A DNA stretch of 64,000 nt from Clostridium sp. AF37-5 (GTDB lineage: Bacteria > Bacillota > Clostridia > Lachnospirales > Lachnospiraceae). Position 1 is the stretch's first letter. The number at the start of each line of letters is the position of its first letter. The translations under genes were made by a program, and so were the position numbers. The stretch spans positions 110,026 to 174,025 of the forward strand of contig NZ_QUDR01000005.1 in NCBI RefSeq assembly GCF_003477605.1. Reading direction: 5' to 3'. Shown here one piece after another: positions 19,105 to 27,781 of this stretch. The notes beneath the pieces are model-generated. The model had not been told where the DNA came from. It searched no databases and saw only the letters and a program-made list of their open reading frames with translations.

Positions 19105-19332
19105 ATGAATACCATTTACGCAGAATACAATATGTATCACAACAGCATTGATATCTACACATCTGCTGGATATATGTTACGCATTGACTGTAATAAGGCA
19201 GAGGATGGACTAAAAACTACTCCCTGCTCACAATGTTCGTTAAATGCTCTTGCGATTGATGAGCCACTAGAGTATGTTAAGCTATATCTTGATGGAACTA
19301 TGCAGATGTGGGTAGATGCAGAAGACGCATAA
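19105..19332 (+). CDS. DUF6061-like small protein (75 aa)
   Basis: The 75-residue protein starts MNTIYAEYNMYHNSIDIYT and contains a CSQCSLNALAIDEPLEY motif that I associate with DUF6061, a small family common on conjugative elements and genomes of gut Clostridia. Its function is unknown. The ATG at 19105 is seven bases after GGAG; an upstream in-frame ATG at 19069 lacks a site. A terminator follows. It is the only plus-strand gene between 3.8 and 22.9 kb. Confidence 0.7.
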   Translation: MNTIYAEYNMYHNSIDIYTSAGYMLRIDCNKAEDGLKTTPCSQCSLNALAIDEPLEYVKLYLDGTMQMWVDAEDA

Positions 19333-19367
19333 GAATAACACTCTGCATATACCACCATATATACAGA

Positions 19368-19410
19368 GGGGATAGCCAGCATTTCTTTCGTGCCAGCTAT
19401 CCCCTTTACT
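19368..19410 (+). terminator. Terminator after the DUF6061-like gene
   Basis: GGGGATAGC (19368-19376) pairs perfectly with GCTATCCCC (19396-19404) and is followed by TTTAC. It lies between convergent genes and may serve both. Confidence 0.7.
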
Positions 19411-19440
19411 GAATATATATGCCTTGTCTAAAGGCGCATA

Positions 19441-22239
19441 TTATTCATTATCCTTTTTCTTTCTCATATATAACGTTGCCAGTAATCCTATTAATGACGC
19501 TCCTAACAAAGAAATCCATAAAGTCAGATGACTATTATCTCCTGTCTGTGGGGCAGTTATATGGTGATTATCACCTGTCTGACTTCCGCTATCATCATTT
19601 TTGTTTTTGTCATCATCTTTTGGTGTTTCGCTACCGGAATCATTCTTACTTACTGTAAAGTTTGTACTGGCCGAACCATCTGTCCATACAATTTCAAATG
19701 TATGTGTTCCTATAGAAAGTGTCTTCAGGTAGTCTGTCGTTAAGGTAATAATTGTAGAGCCTTCCTTTGCGGTATAATTCTTAGCATCAATAGTGTTTCC
19801 ATCTATTTTTACACCAACAAACTTGGAAAAATCACCATTTCCTCTGATTGTAATAGTTTCCTCAGTATTCTGCTTCCAATCACTGTTTGCGCCATCCAAA
19901 ATCTTGTAAGATACAGGGGTTGGAATCGCTTCATAATTTGCTTTCACACTTACTGCTCCTGCTGGCATTACAAATGTTGTTGTGTCACTTGTGCTGCTTG
20001 CAAGTGTTATATTTCCACTCTCTATCGTCCACTCCTTAAAACGCTGTCCATTTGGTGCTGTGTTTGCAGTAATCGTTACTGTAGAGCCTTGTGCATAATT
20101 TCCTGAACCACTTCCATTCGTTACGGTCACCTCATATTTCGGTACCGGAATCTGAATGGTATAGGTAAATGTCTCTACACTGCTATTCTGCATTCTGTCC
20201 TTTACTGCAATTGCTTTGATGGTAGTTGTAATACTCTGTCCTTCTGTTCCTGTTACCGCTATCGGTGCTGTGTACTGTGCTGTTGTTCCGGCAGGTACAC
20301 CACCGGTAATTGTTGGTTCACTTCCATCGGTAGTATAATAAATCGTTGCTCCTTCTGTGGAAGAAGTAAGTGTTACCGACTGATTCTCTGTATAGGTTCC
20401 TGCTGCCAAATTTACTGTCGGAGCACCAACAATGCCTGCCGCACTGATGGTGATGGTAATGGTTGTGGTAAGCGGAATTCCATTATCATCAATACTGTCA
20501 GGACATGTTACCGTTCCAGTTAAGATTACGGTCTGCTCGGTTAATTCAGACGGTTCATAGCTTCCGCCTGCCGGTGTAGTGGTGTTCCATGTGACCGATG
20601 CACTACTTACCGTATTACCCTCTGTCACAATATTTACCTGCTCCGGCAGATTCATGTCACTATAAGCAGTTCCGTTCGCTACGGTTATCGCCTGTGGTGT
20701 CGTGATACTTATCAATCTATCCTTTGCTGTGGCAGGAAAATCATATGTTACCGTAAGTGTTCCGTCCGTATTCTTTGTAATGCTTGTTGCGTTATTACCT
20801 GATACGGTAGCTGTCGTGGAATCAATAAATTCGTAGCCTGTAGTTGCTGTAAGTGTAATACTTGCCGTGTAGCTTGTATTGTAACCTGCTGTGGTATCAC
20901 TTGATGTCCATGTAATCTGTGGTGTGGTGCTGCTTACACCTGTGGTTGCACATGATGCTTCGGTGTCCAATGCAGTATTTGACACCGGAGTTTCAATATC
21001 TGTAATTGCTACTGAATGAATTATTTTAATTGTTGTCTCAGTTGCATTGACCGCATAAGTCAGATTTTCCGTACTGTCTGTAGCTTCCAGCCAGATTTTG
21101 CAGGCTGATAAATCGATTGATGCCGGTGTATTTGATTCTGCCACAATATCAGATACGTTCACAACATCTGTTCCTGTAATCTTCTTGCTGTAATACCAGT
21201 TATTTGTTCCGTCATTGCCCTGCACGACAAGTGCCACGGTTTGTGAGGTAGCACCCTTCACCGCCTTAATATCACCTGTTGTGGTGTTATATGTTGCTGT
21301 ACCAATATCCTTACCTGTTCCGTCCAGTCTTAAAGTCATCGCCGTACCGTCTGCGATTGTTCTTGCCTCTGCTTTATCAGATGATGCTGCTGTCGCAGCA
21401 GATGCGAAGAGCACAGATGACAGATTCAGATTGGAAGCGGGCTGAACTGCGAACTTGGTGCTGACAATGCTGCCGTAGACATACTTGCCCGGATAAGCGA
21501 CCCACGCAATGTTATCACTACTATCGAGGTCGCTAGGCGAGCGCAGCCAGAATAACTCTCCGCTTCTCCAGTAACTACTCTCGGCAAGTACTGTATTGTT
21601 ATCACTTCCTACTTTTATGGTTGTATAGGGAAAACCGGCACCATCTGCCGTCAGTGCATACAGCTTGTCTGTGGTGGTATAGATTGTACTATTCAGTATG
21701 TCATTTGTTGTCACTGTGGTAGGATTCATCAAGCCCTGCTCTGCTGTGGTGAAGTAAGATGTATTCGTAGCCATATTCTTCAACGCCACTCGAAGGTCAC
21801 TTGCTCCGTAGTGGTTTTGATATACATCTGATGGATTGGTTTCATATACTCCAAAACTTGAAGCAAAAGTCTTCTTGTTGGAATCATCATCCTCAAACGC
21901 CTGCTTTCTTGCTATCGGACTTGCGGCAAAGATGATGGTATTATCTCCTGATACGCCGGTATCCCTTCCTAAGATGTACCATTCCTGCGCAACGCTACTG
22001 CTATTTTTACCAAATACCAGCTTGCCGATGGTCGTAGCATCACCATTAGAATCCGGATTAAATGCGGTCATTAACTGGTCCTTCGTGGCATATGCTGTCA
22101 CACTTGGTTCTGTTCCGGAACCGGTTGCAGCCTGCACCGTATTTGCTCCGCCAGACATAGCAGGAACCAGTCCTGCCACCATAGCAAGGGAAAGAACAAA
22201 CGCCATGCCTTTCTTAAAATTATGCTTTAATTTTTTCAT
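19441..22239 (-). CDS. LPXTG-like multidomain surface protein
   Basis: The 932-residue protein has a signal peptide (to about 38) and an N-terminal domain (45-285) with FWLRSPSD and FAVQPASNLNLSSVLF. These are hallmarks of a family I recall as DUF6273-like, possibly with a C-type-lectin-like fold. Ig-like regions follow, then a chitobiase/CHB_HEX-type module (YTENQSVTLTSSTEGATIYY), a divergent InlB-type repeat (GQRFKEWTIESGN) and another beta domain. The C-terminus has SQTGD (886-890), APQTG (896-900), a membrane segment and KKKDNE. It should be sortase-anchored and may bind glycans. Its leader contains a terminator with a pentanucleotide repeat. Confidence 0.85.
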   Translation of the reverse strand: MKKLKHNFKKGMAFVLSLAMVAGLVPAMSGGANTVQAATGSGTEPSVTAYATKDQLMTAFNPDSNGDATTIGKLVFGKNSSSVAQEWYILGRDTGVSGDNTIIFAASPIARKQAFEDDDSNKKTFASSFGVYETNPSDVYQNHYGASDLRVALKNMATNTSYFTTAEQGLMNPTTVTTNDILNSTIYTTTDKLYALTADGAGFPYTTIKVGSDNNTVLAESSYWRSGELFWLRSPSDLDSSDNIAWVAYPGKYVYGSIVSTKFAVQPASNLNLSSVLFASAATAASSDKAEARTIADGTAMTLRLDGTGKDIGTATYNTTTGDIKAVKGATSQTVALVVQGNDGTNNWYYSKKITGTDVVNVSDIVAESNTPASIDLSACKIWLEATDSTENLTYAVNATETTIKIIHSVAITDIETPVSNTALDTEASCATTGVSSTTPQITWTSSDTTAGYNTSYTASITLTATTGYEFIDSTTATVSGNNATSITKNTDGTLTVTYDFPATAKDRLISITTPQAITVANGTAYSDMNLPEQVNIVTEGNTVSSASVTWNTTTPAGGSYEPSELTEQTVILTGTVTCPDSIDDNGIPLTTTITITISAAGIVGAPTVNLAAGTYTENQSVTLTSSTEGATIYYTTDGSEPTITGGVPAGTTAQYTAPIAVTGTEGQSITTTIKAIAVKDRMQNSSVETFTYTIQIPVPKYEVTVTNGSGSGNYAQGSTVTITANTAPNGQRFKEWTIESGNITLASSTSDTTTFVMPAGAVSVKANYEAIPTPVSYKILDGANSDWKQNTEETITIRGNGDFSKFVGVKIDGNTIDAKNYTAKEGSTIITLTTDYLKTLSIGTHTFEIVWTDGSASTNFTVSKNDSGSETPKDDDKNKNDDSGSQTGDNHHITAPQTGDNSHLTLWISLLGASLIGLLATLYMRKKKDNE

Positions 22240-22350
22240 CTGAATCCTCCTTTGATTTCGTAAATATAGTATTGGAACAGATACGTTTTCTTAATTTCCA
22301 TGTATGACCATGCTTTAAATTCAAATCAAATTATCCCCCTTATCAGACAG

Positions 22351-22433
22351 AAAAAAAGGCGCAGTCAGAGTGCTGTGCTGTGCTGTGCTGTGCTGTGCTG
22401 TGCTGTGCTGTTAAGATTATCTCTCTGACCGCC
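22351..22433 (-). terminator. Terminator/attenuator hairpin with a pentanucleotide repeat in its loop
   Basis: On minus, GGCG-GTCAGAG (22423-22433) pairs with CTCTGAC-TG-CGCC (22358-22370), followed by seven T (22351-22357). The loop is mostly eight copies of CAGCA. It lies about 110-190 bases upstream of the surface-protein start and downstream of the 22518-22910 gene. Confidence 0.75.
22371..22410. repeat. (TGCTG)8 pentanucleotide microsatellite
   Basis: Forty bases are eight perfect copies of TGCTG, the kind of tract that changes length by slippage. It is non-coding and sits in the loop of the hairpin described at 22351-22433. Confidence 0.95.
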
Positions 22434-22517
22434 ATGCCTGTCTACCTCCGTTGCAATATTTCTATAATATTCAGAATAGCAGAAATGTCAGGATTTATCA
22501 ATCATTTTAATCTGATA

Positions 22518-22910
22518 TTATAGTAATATCGGCTGGATTGGTGTTTCTGCATTGTCATTGGATTTCTTCCAGTCATCAACTTCCTGCTGATACTCTGCAT
22601 AAGCATTTTGAGATTCCTTGTAGCTTAGATAAAATTCATTCATGTTCTCAATAGCAGAAGTATTATCTGTGTTATCTACCACTATATTGCTTGCAAAATC
22701 TGTTTTTTCGGCATTCGTAACATCTGTATGCAGTATCTTATTCCGAATAGCTCTGGCTGCTTCAAGCATCTTCGATATCAGCAGTACAAGCCCCGTAATC
22801 GCCATATTAAGTATCAATGCTAATCTTTGAGGTTTGTTCCCATATATTTTAATCGACCTTTTTATCGGTTCTGTGATATGTTCCCTTTTTATCTGTAAAA
22901 TATCATCCAT
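22518..22910 (-). CDS. Hypothetical membrane-anchored protein
   Basis: The 130-residue frame has a basic N-terminus, one likely membrane helix (about 30-47) and a polar, acidic C-terminal tail. I recognise no family. There is no clear Shine-Dalgarno before the ATG, and the composition is AT-rich. It could be a real accessory gene or a decayed one; it is the last gene of the accessory region. Confidence 0.45.
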   Translation of the reverse strand: MDDILQIKREHITEPIKRSIKIYGNKPQRLALILNMAITGLVLLISKMLEAARAIRNKILHTDVTNAEKTDFASNIVVDNTDNTSAIENMNEFYLSYKESQNAYAEYQQEVDDWKKSNDNAETPIQPILL

Positions 22911-22983
22911 AGGAACATTGCTTATGATTGCCCTGTCAATCTCCCAATTTCATGTTATAATAAAACAAAAAATTAAAGGAGCA

Positions 22984-23712
22984 ATGACAACCATGCCAGA
23001 AATATTATACGAAATCCCAGTCAACGACATTTTTGACCGCCCGTGCGAGTGCCCGGTCTGTGCCATGAAAAAAAAGCTTGATGATGACGAAGTTGCCTTT
23101 GCCATGGGTCCTAGCTATATGGAAGATGACATCCGGCTGACCACCGATAAAATCGGATTCTGCGCCCACCATATGCAGATGATGTATGATTTTGAAAACC
23201 GCCTCGGTCTCGGTCTGATTCTAAATACCCATATGCAAAACATCATAAAGAATGTCGAAACACTGCAAAAAAAGAAACGGAACGGCTCCAAACACTTATT
23301 TGCGAAGGATACCGGTTCCGCTCTCTCCGATTATATCAAACAGACTACAAGTTCCTGTTTTATATGTGACCGTATAAAAAATACTTTCAAACGGTATTTA
23401 GTGACCACTTTATATCTGTACGAGAAAGATTCCGATTTCCGTAAGAAATTTAAAAACAGCAAAGGATTCTGTCTCGAACACTATGGTATGCTTTATGACC
23501 TTGCACCTTCTCACTTGAGCGGGCAGGTACTTGTCGATTTCACAAGCAATTTAAATGAAATCTTCCTTACAAACTTTAAGCGCGTGCAGGAAGACGTCTC
23601 ATGGTTTGTCGACAAACACGACTACCGCAACAAAGAGGCCTCTTGGAAAAACTCAAAAGACTCTCTCCCACGTGCTATGACAAAAGTAAACAGTATCTTA
23701 TCGGAAAATTGA
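22984..23712 (+). CDS. DUF6062-like protein
   Basis: About 242 residues start at one of two close ATGs (22984 or 22993) after AAAGGAG; the frame extends to 22834 but without homology-like sequence. Conserved features include CECPVCAMKKKLDDD, AMGPSYMEDDIR, a Cys/His pair in GFCAHHMQMMY and SCFICDRI, which look like metal-binding pairs. It resembles DUF6062 of Lachnospiraceae, with no known function. A possible promoter is TGTCAA with TATAAT 16 bases on (around 22956). It ends flush against the convergent DUF2225 gene. Confidence 0.75.
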   Translation: MTTMPEILYEIPVNDIFDRPCECPVCAMKKKLDDDEVAFAMGPSYMEDDIRLTTDKIGFCAHHMQMMYDFENRLGLGLILNTHMQNIIKNVETLQKKKRNGSKHLFAKDTGSALSDYIKQTTSSCFICDRIKNTFKRYLVTTLYLYEKDSDFRKKFKNSKGFCLEHYGMLYDLAPSHLSGQVLVDFTSNLNEIFLTNFKRVQEDVSWFVDKHDYRNKEASWKNSKDSLPRAMTKVNSILSEN

Positions 23713-24558
23713 TTACTCCGCTTTGCCTTGAAGTTTCTCCTTCAGGGCAAACGCTTTGTCCTTAATACGGCGCTGGGCATTTCTTGCCACTAACACCTTT
23801 GAAACATAGCGTTTTGCTTCATCATTTTTACCAATACGTCTTGCCAGTTCTGCGAGCAGATACATCATTGTATACTGGTCCATGCCACACATTGGGAAAT
23901 CTTCTTTGGAAAATGCTGCTTCAAAGCCATCATAGGCATTCGAGAGCAATTCCTTTTCTTCGTTAATCAGCTCTGTAACTTCTTCTTTTTTGTAATCGCC
24001 CTGCATCAAAAGTTCGCGCTTGCCACGGCAGAGCCATGCCATCTTCAGACAGGTGTAAGCACGCTCACTGCTCTTACCGTTTTTCACAACGGTATTCAAA
24101 AGTGCCATCTTATGTCTTGTCAGCGCATCATCATATGTGTAAATCTTTCCTGCTTCCGGCTGATAATGGAAGTTCGCAGAAATTTTTTCCTTGATGTTTT
24201 TCGCCTGGCTAGACATCACAAAATTAAAATAGCGGTTCAGTGCTGCATAACCACATTTTGGACAAAGAATCGCATCATACTTCAAGGAATCGACTCCCAT
24301 ATAACGCGGACGCAAATCCGAATCGGCACCAACCAAACGCACCTTACCGGTTCTTACCATACGACTCTTAAACTCATGGTCACATACCGGGCAGGTGTAA
24401 CTCTTGTCAAAAAGCAGGTCTTCTTCGTTTGTTTCTTTTTTGGCATCCTGTTTTGCCGCTTCCTGCTTTTTCTTCTCGCTGTCGCTTTCCTGATACACAT
24501 CTACTTTTTCAACATTTTTAAAACCTAAATCCTCCAACCCTGCAAAAATATTAGACAT
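23713..24558 (-). CDS. DUF2225 zinc-ribbon protein
   Basis: The 281-residue protein has two cysteine pairs, CPVCDHEF and CPKCGYAALNRYF, after a charged 45-residue N-terminus, then a helical TPR-like C-terminal half. This is the DUF2225 arrangement, whose role is unknown. I chose the ATG at 24556-24558, six bases after GGGGG; the ATG two codons earlier touches the Shine-Dalgarno. It lies downstream of glnS on the same strand, 26 bases away. Confidence 0.85.
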   Translation of the reverse strand: MSNIFAGLEDLGFKNVEKVDVYQESDSEKKKQEAAKQDAKKETNEEDLLFDKSYTCPVCDHEFKSRMVRTGKVRLVGADSDLRPRYMGVDSLKYDAILCPKCGYAALNRYFNFVMSSQAKNIKEKISANFHYQPEAGKIYTYDDALTRHKMALLNTVVKNGKSSERAYTCLKMAWLCRGKRELLMQGDYKKEEVTELINEEKELLSNAYDGFEAAFSKEDFPMCGMDQYTMMYLLAELARRIGKNDEAKRYVSKVLVARNAQRRIKDKAFALKEKLQGKAE

Positions 24559-24584
24559 CGTCATCCCCCGTTTCCATCTAAATT

Positions 24585-26255
24585 TTATTTATTGGGACGA
24601 TAAGAGCTCTTCAACGATACAATGCGATTAAACACCATATGCTCTGCCGTCGTATCCTTTGTATCCACACAGAAGAAACCAGTTCTCATAAACTGGAACT
24701 TATCCCCTGGTTTTGCCTCTTTCAGTGCCGGTTCCATATAGCACTCTTTCAAAATTGTCAAGGAATTTGGATTTACATTTATGGAACCATCTTCATTGTA
24801 AACCCCTTTTTCTTCGTCAACAATATTTTCATATAAACGTACTTCTGCTTTTGCCGCTGTATCCGCAGCTACCCAGTGAATTGTTCCTTTCACTTTGCGG
24901 CCGGTAAAGCCGGAACCGGATTTAGTCTCCGGGTCATACGTTGCATGAACAATCGTTACATTTCCATCTTCATCGGTTTCGTAACCGGTACAAGTCACAA
25001 AATAAGCACTCATCAGACGTACTTCATTGCCCGGGAACAGACGGAAATACTTGCGTGGAGGATCAATCTTGAAATCCTCTCTCTCAATATACAACTCTCT
25101 TCCAAATGGCACCTTACGTGTACCAAGTTCCGGATTCTCCTGATTATTCGGAACATCCAAATATTCAATCTTTCCTTCTTCGTAATTATCAATCACAAGT
25201 TTAACCGGGTCTAACACTGCCATCATTCGTGGCTGAGACATTTTCAAATCCTCGCGGATGCAATACTCTAACATTGCAGAATCCACAGAACTGTTTGATT
25301 TGGAAACACCACAAAGTTCCATAAACTTGCGAATGGAAGAAGCCGTATATCCTCTTCTTCTAAGAGCAGTAATCGTAACCAGTCTTGGGTCATCCCAGCC
25401 GTCTACAATACCATCTTCTACCAGTTTTTTGATATAACGTTTACCGGTTACCACATTGGTCAGATACATTTTTGCAAATTCAATCTGGCGTGGCGGCACC
25501 TCAAACTCACATTCTTTTACAACCCAGTCATAAAGCGGGCGATGATCCTCAAACTCCAGTGTACAAATCGAATGGGTAACACCCTCAATCGCATCCTCAA
25601 TCGGATGAGCAAAATCATACATCGGATAAATGCACCACTTATCTCCTGTATTGTGATGGTGTAAATGTGCTACACGGTAAATAACCGGGTCTCTCATGTT
25701 AATGTTCGGCGAGGACATATCAATCTTTGCACGAAGCACACGGGAGCCATCTTCAAACTCACCATTTTTCATTCCTTCAAACAACGTAAGGTTTTCTTCT
25801 ACCGAACGGTTTCGGTAAGGACTGTCTTTGCCGGGCTCTTTTAACGTACCGCGGTACTCTCTGATTTCTTCTGCTGACAAATCACAGACATATGCTTTTC
25901 CTTTGCGAATCAGTTTCAATGCACATTCATACATATCATCAAAATAATTCGATGCAAAATATACCGGTGGTTTTTCGCCACAAATCCACTCCACATCTTT
26001 GCTAATGGAGTCCACAAATTCTTCTTTTTCTTTCTGTGGATTCGTATCGTCAAAACGAAGGTTAAAGGTTCCGCCATATTCCTTTGCCAATCCCTGATTC
26101 AACAAAATCGATTTGGCATGTCCAATATGCAGATAACCATTTGGTTCCGGTGGAAAACGCGTAACCACTTTATCATACACGCCCTCCTGCAAATCCTTAT
26201 CTATTTCATTTTCAATAAAATTTCTTGAAATCACTTCTTCATTCATTCCTGGCAT
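24585..26255 (-). CDS. glnS: Glutaminyl-tRNA synthetase
   Basis: GlnRS charges tRNA-Gln. The 556-residue class I enzyme has [16 protein letters not shown] at the N-terminus with the HIGH motif, the FDDTNP motif and the C-terminal anticodon-binding barrels. Where most GlnRS have VMSKR, this one has VVTGKR, followed by the normal DGWDDPR region. The ATG is nine bases after AGGAGG, which sits inside the 3' arm of the upstream terminator hairpin. Confidence 0.95.
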   Translation of the reverse strand: MPGMNEEVISRNFIENEIDKDLQEGVYDKVVTRFPPEPNGYLHIGHAKSILLNQGLAKEYGGTFNLRFDDTNPQKEKEEFVDSISKDVEWICGEKPPVYFASNYFDDMYECALKLIRKGKAYVCDLSAEEIREYRGTLKEPGKDSPYRNRSVEENLTLFEGMKNGEFEDGSRVLRAKIDMSSPNINMRDPVIYRVAHLHHHNTGDKWCIYPMYDFAHPIEDAIEGVTHSICTLEFEDHRPLYDWVVKECEFEVPPRQIEFAKMYLTNVVTGKRYIKKLVEDGIVDGWDDPRLVTITALRRRGYTASSIRKFMELCGVSKSNSSVDSAMLEYCIREDLKMSQPRMMAVLDPVKLVIDNYEEGKIEYLDVPNNQENPELGTRKVPFGRELYIEREDFKIDPPRKYFRLFPGNEVRLMSAYFVTCTGYETDEDGNVTIVHATYDPETKSGSGFTGRKVKGTIHWVAADTAAKAEVRLYENIVDEEKGVYNEDGSINVNPNSLTILKECYMEPALKEAKPGDKFQFMRTGFFCVDTKDTTAEHMVFNRIVSLKSSYRPNK

Positions 26256-26310
26256 AAAAAAAAGCCTCCTTTGCGTATCTCTCTAAATAATAACACAAAG
26301 AGGCTTTTTA
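26256..26310 (-). terminator. Terminator whose 3' arm contains the glnS Shine-Dalgarno
   Basis: On minus, AAAAAGCCTCTTTG (about 26296-26310) pairs with CAAAGgAGGCTTTTT (26256-26273) with one bulge, and eight T follow directly before the glnS ATG. The 3' arm contains AGGAGG, the only Shine-Dalgarno for glnS. It terminates the SleB-like gene. Confidence 0.8.
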
Positions 26311-26315
26311 GACAA
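26287..26315 (-). promoter_or_regulatory. glnS promoter inside the terminator's 5' arm
   Basis: On minus, TTGTCT (26310-26315) and TATTAT (26287-26292) are exactly 17 bases apart. A transcript starting here would lack the 5' arm of the hairpin, leaving the glnS Shine-Dalgarno free. Confidence 0.6.
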
Positions 26316-26319
26316 GATT

Positions 26320-26808
26320 TTATTTGAAATCGTGTCCACCGATGCGAAGTTTTGCATGAGACAGACGCTGACTGAAAAAGTGATACTTACTCATCTTAAT
26401 CTCTTTTCCCTTATAAGTAACACACTTTTCACCTTCTAAGGCAAGTTTTGCCGCCTGTACACATTTGGCACGGACACCAGATTTATATTTACCCTGGCTG
26501 TATTTTTTCATTTCCTTCTGCCATTTACCGGTACGAACCGGAGTAAACTGTCCACGCTGTTTGAGAACACCCTGAATCGAGTTTGGAAAAGCACCGGATT
26601 TTTTACGGTTCATCACAACAATTCCTACCGCTGTCTTTCCTGCTTTGCTCTGGTTTCCTGCCTCACAGAAAATAATCGCAGACATCATTTTTAATTCCTT
26701 GCTTGTATAACTTTTTTTCTCAGCAGCCTGTGAAGGTGTTGCCCCGATTAAGATTCCCATCAACGCAAAAACCGCCATCATTCGTACTACTAAAGTTTTC
26801 AAAAACAT
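26320..26808 (-). CDS. Secreted cell wall hydrolase (SleB/CwlJ-type)
   Basis: The 162-residue protein has a signal peptide ending near SQA-AEK (about residue 31) and a Hydrolase_2 domain with MMSAIIFCEAGNQSKAGKTA, GVVMNR-like VGIVVMNRK and GQFTPV motifs. SleB and CwlJ lyse spore cortex during germination. The conserved acidic residue is in FCEAG. ATG 26808 follows AGGAG by seven bases; an upstream in-frame ATG is rejected. A second paralogue is at 29366-30010. Confidence 0.88.
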   Translation of the reverse strand: MFLKTLVVRMMAVFALMGILIGATPSQAAEKKSYTSKELKMMSAIIFCEAGNQSKAGKTAVGIVVMNRKKSGAFPNSIQGVLKQRGQFTPVRTGKWQKEMKKYSQGKYKSGVRAKCVQAAKLALEGEKCVTYKGKEIKMSKYHFFSQRLSHAKLRIGGHDFK

Positions 26809-26923
26809 GTTTACACTCCTAACATTTTTATTGGTTACAAAATTGTTATCGACTTGCATCGTTTTTGTAACATTTACGTAACAATTGTAACATACTATAA
26901 CAAAAAATCAACCCTAAATACAA

Positions 26924-26960
26924 AAAAACCGCCTTCCAAATGCTGGAATCAACGGTTTTT
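26924..26960 (-). terminator. hisA terminator
   Basis: AAAAACCG pairs with CGGTTTTT (26953-26960), with an inner TTCCA/TGGAA stem. It sits about 30 bases after the hisA stop. Confidence 0.7.
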
Positions 26961-26992
26961 GGTTTGTTTTTACGAAAACTTTTATAATTTGT

Positions 26993-27766
26993 TTAATTAA
27001 ATTTTGTAACAATTGTGTCGAATTTGAGCGAACCACCAAACAAATCGAGGGCACTTCCAATCGTATAATTGACTCTGTTTTTTCCTGTTTTTTGAATTTT
27101 TTCGATGTCCTCATAACTGCCAATGCCGCCGGCATATGTAATCGGAATTTCACTTTCTTTAGCAAGAATTTTTAACAAATCCTCATCTACACCTGTTCCG
27201 GTTCCCTCAACATTTACCGCATGCACTAAAAATTCATCACAGTACGAATGAAGTTTTTCCATCAGTGCTTCATCCAAACACTGATTAGTAAATTTCTGCC
27301 ACCGGTCGGTTACAATATAATAAGAATCTCCTTTTTTCCGGCAGCTCAAATCCAGAACCACATGCTCTTTTCCCACCGCTTTCACTAATTGCTGCAAACG
27401 GTCAAAACGAATCTCTCCGCCCACAAAAACATACGATGTAACAATGACATGGCTTGCGCCAAAATCCAAAAAAGAAGCGGCATTTTCCGCATGGATTCCA
27501 CCACCTACCTGAAGGGCCCCCTGCCACGCTAAAAGAGCTCCCTTTGCCTGCATAAGGTCTGCTTCATAATAAGGACTGTCCGCCGCATTTAACAAAATAA
27601 TATGTCCGCCGCGAAGCCCCTTTTCACGATACAAGGCGGCATAATCTGCCGCCTGCATCTCCGAAACAAAATTCTCTTTTGCAAAATCCTTCTCATCTTT
27701 TAAACTTCCACCGACAATCTGCTTTACCTTACCATTATGAATATCGATGCATGGTCGAAATTCCAT
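26993..27766 (-). CDS. hisA: HisA (ProFAR isomerase), eukaryotic-type
   Basis: HisA is a TIM-barrel that isomerises ProFAR to PRFAR in histidine synthesis. The 257-residue protein begins FRPCIDIHNGKVKQIVGGSL and has GGHIILLN, LQVGGGIHAENA and ITYAGGIGSYEDI. The sequence is nearer the fungal/plant HIS6 type than the usual bacterial HisA. It is 15 bases downstream of thrC on the same strand and not with other his genes in this window. Confidence 0.9.
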   Translation of the reverse strand: MEFRPCIDIHNGKVKQIVGGSLKDEKDFAKENFVSEMQAADYAALYREKGLRGGHIILLNAADSPYYEADLMQAKGALLAWQGALQVGGGIHAENAASFLDFGASHVIVTSYVFVGGEIRFDRLQQLVKAVGKEHVVLDLSCRKKGDSYYIVTDRWQKFTNQCLDEALMEKLHSYCDEFLVHAVNVEGTGTGVDEDLLKILAKESEIPITYAGGIGSYEDIEKIQKTGKNRVNYTIGSALDLFGGSLKFDTIVTKFN

Positions 27767-27781
27767 CCTTTTATCCTCTCT

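Noticed and set aside
19441-22239. Target protein of a diversity-generating retroelement
   Set aside because: The LRSP-type domain can look C-type-lectin-like, but no reverse transcriptase or template repeat is present nearby.
22371-22410. Possible CRISPR array
   Set aside because: The repeats are only five bases with no spacers and no cas genes are present.
22834-22983. Longer start for the DUF6062-like protein
   Set aside because: The extension overlaps the divergent gene and the promoter region and adds a hydrophobic stretch unlike the family.
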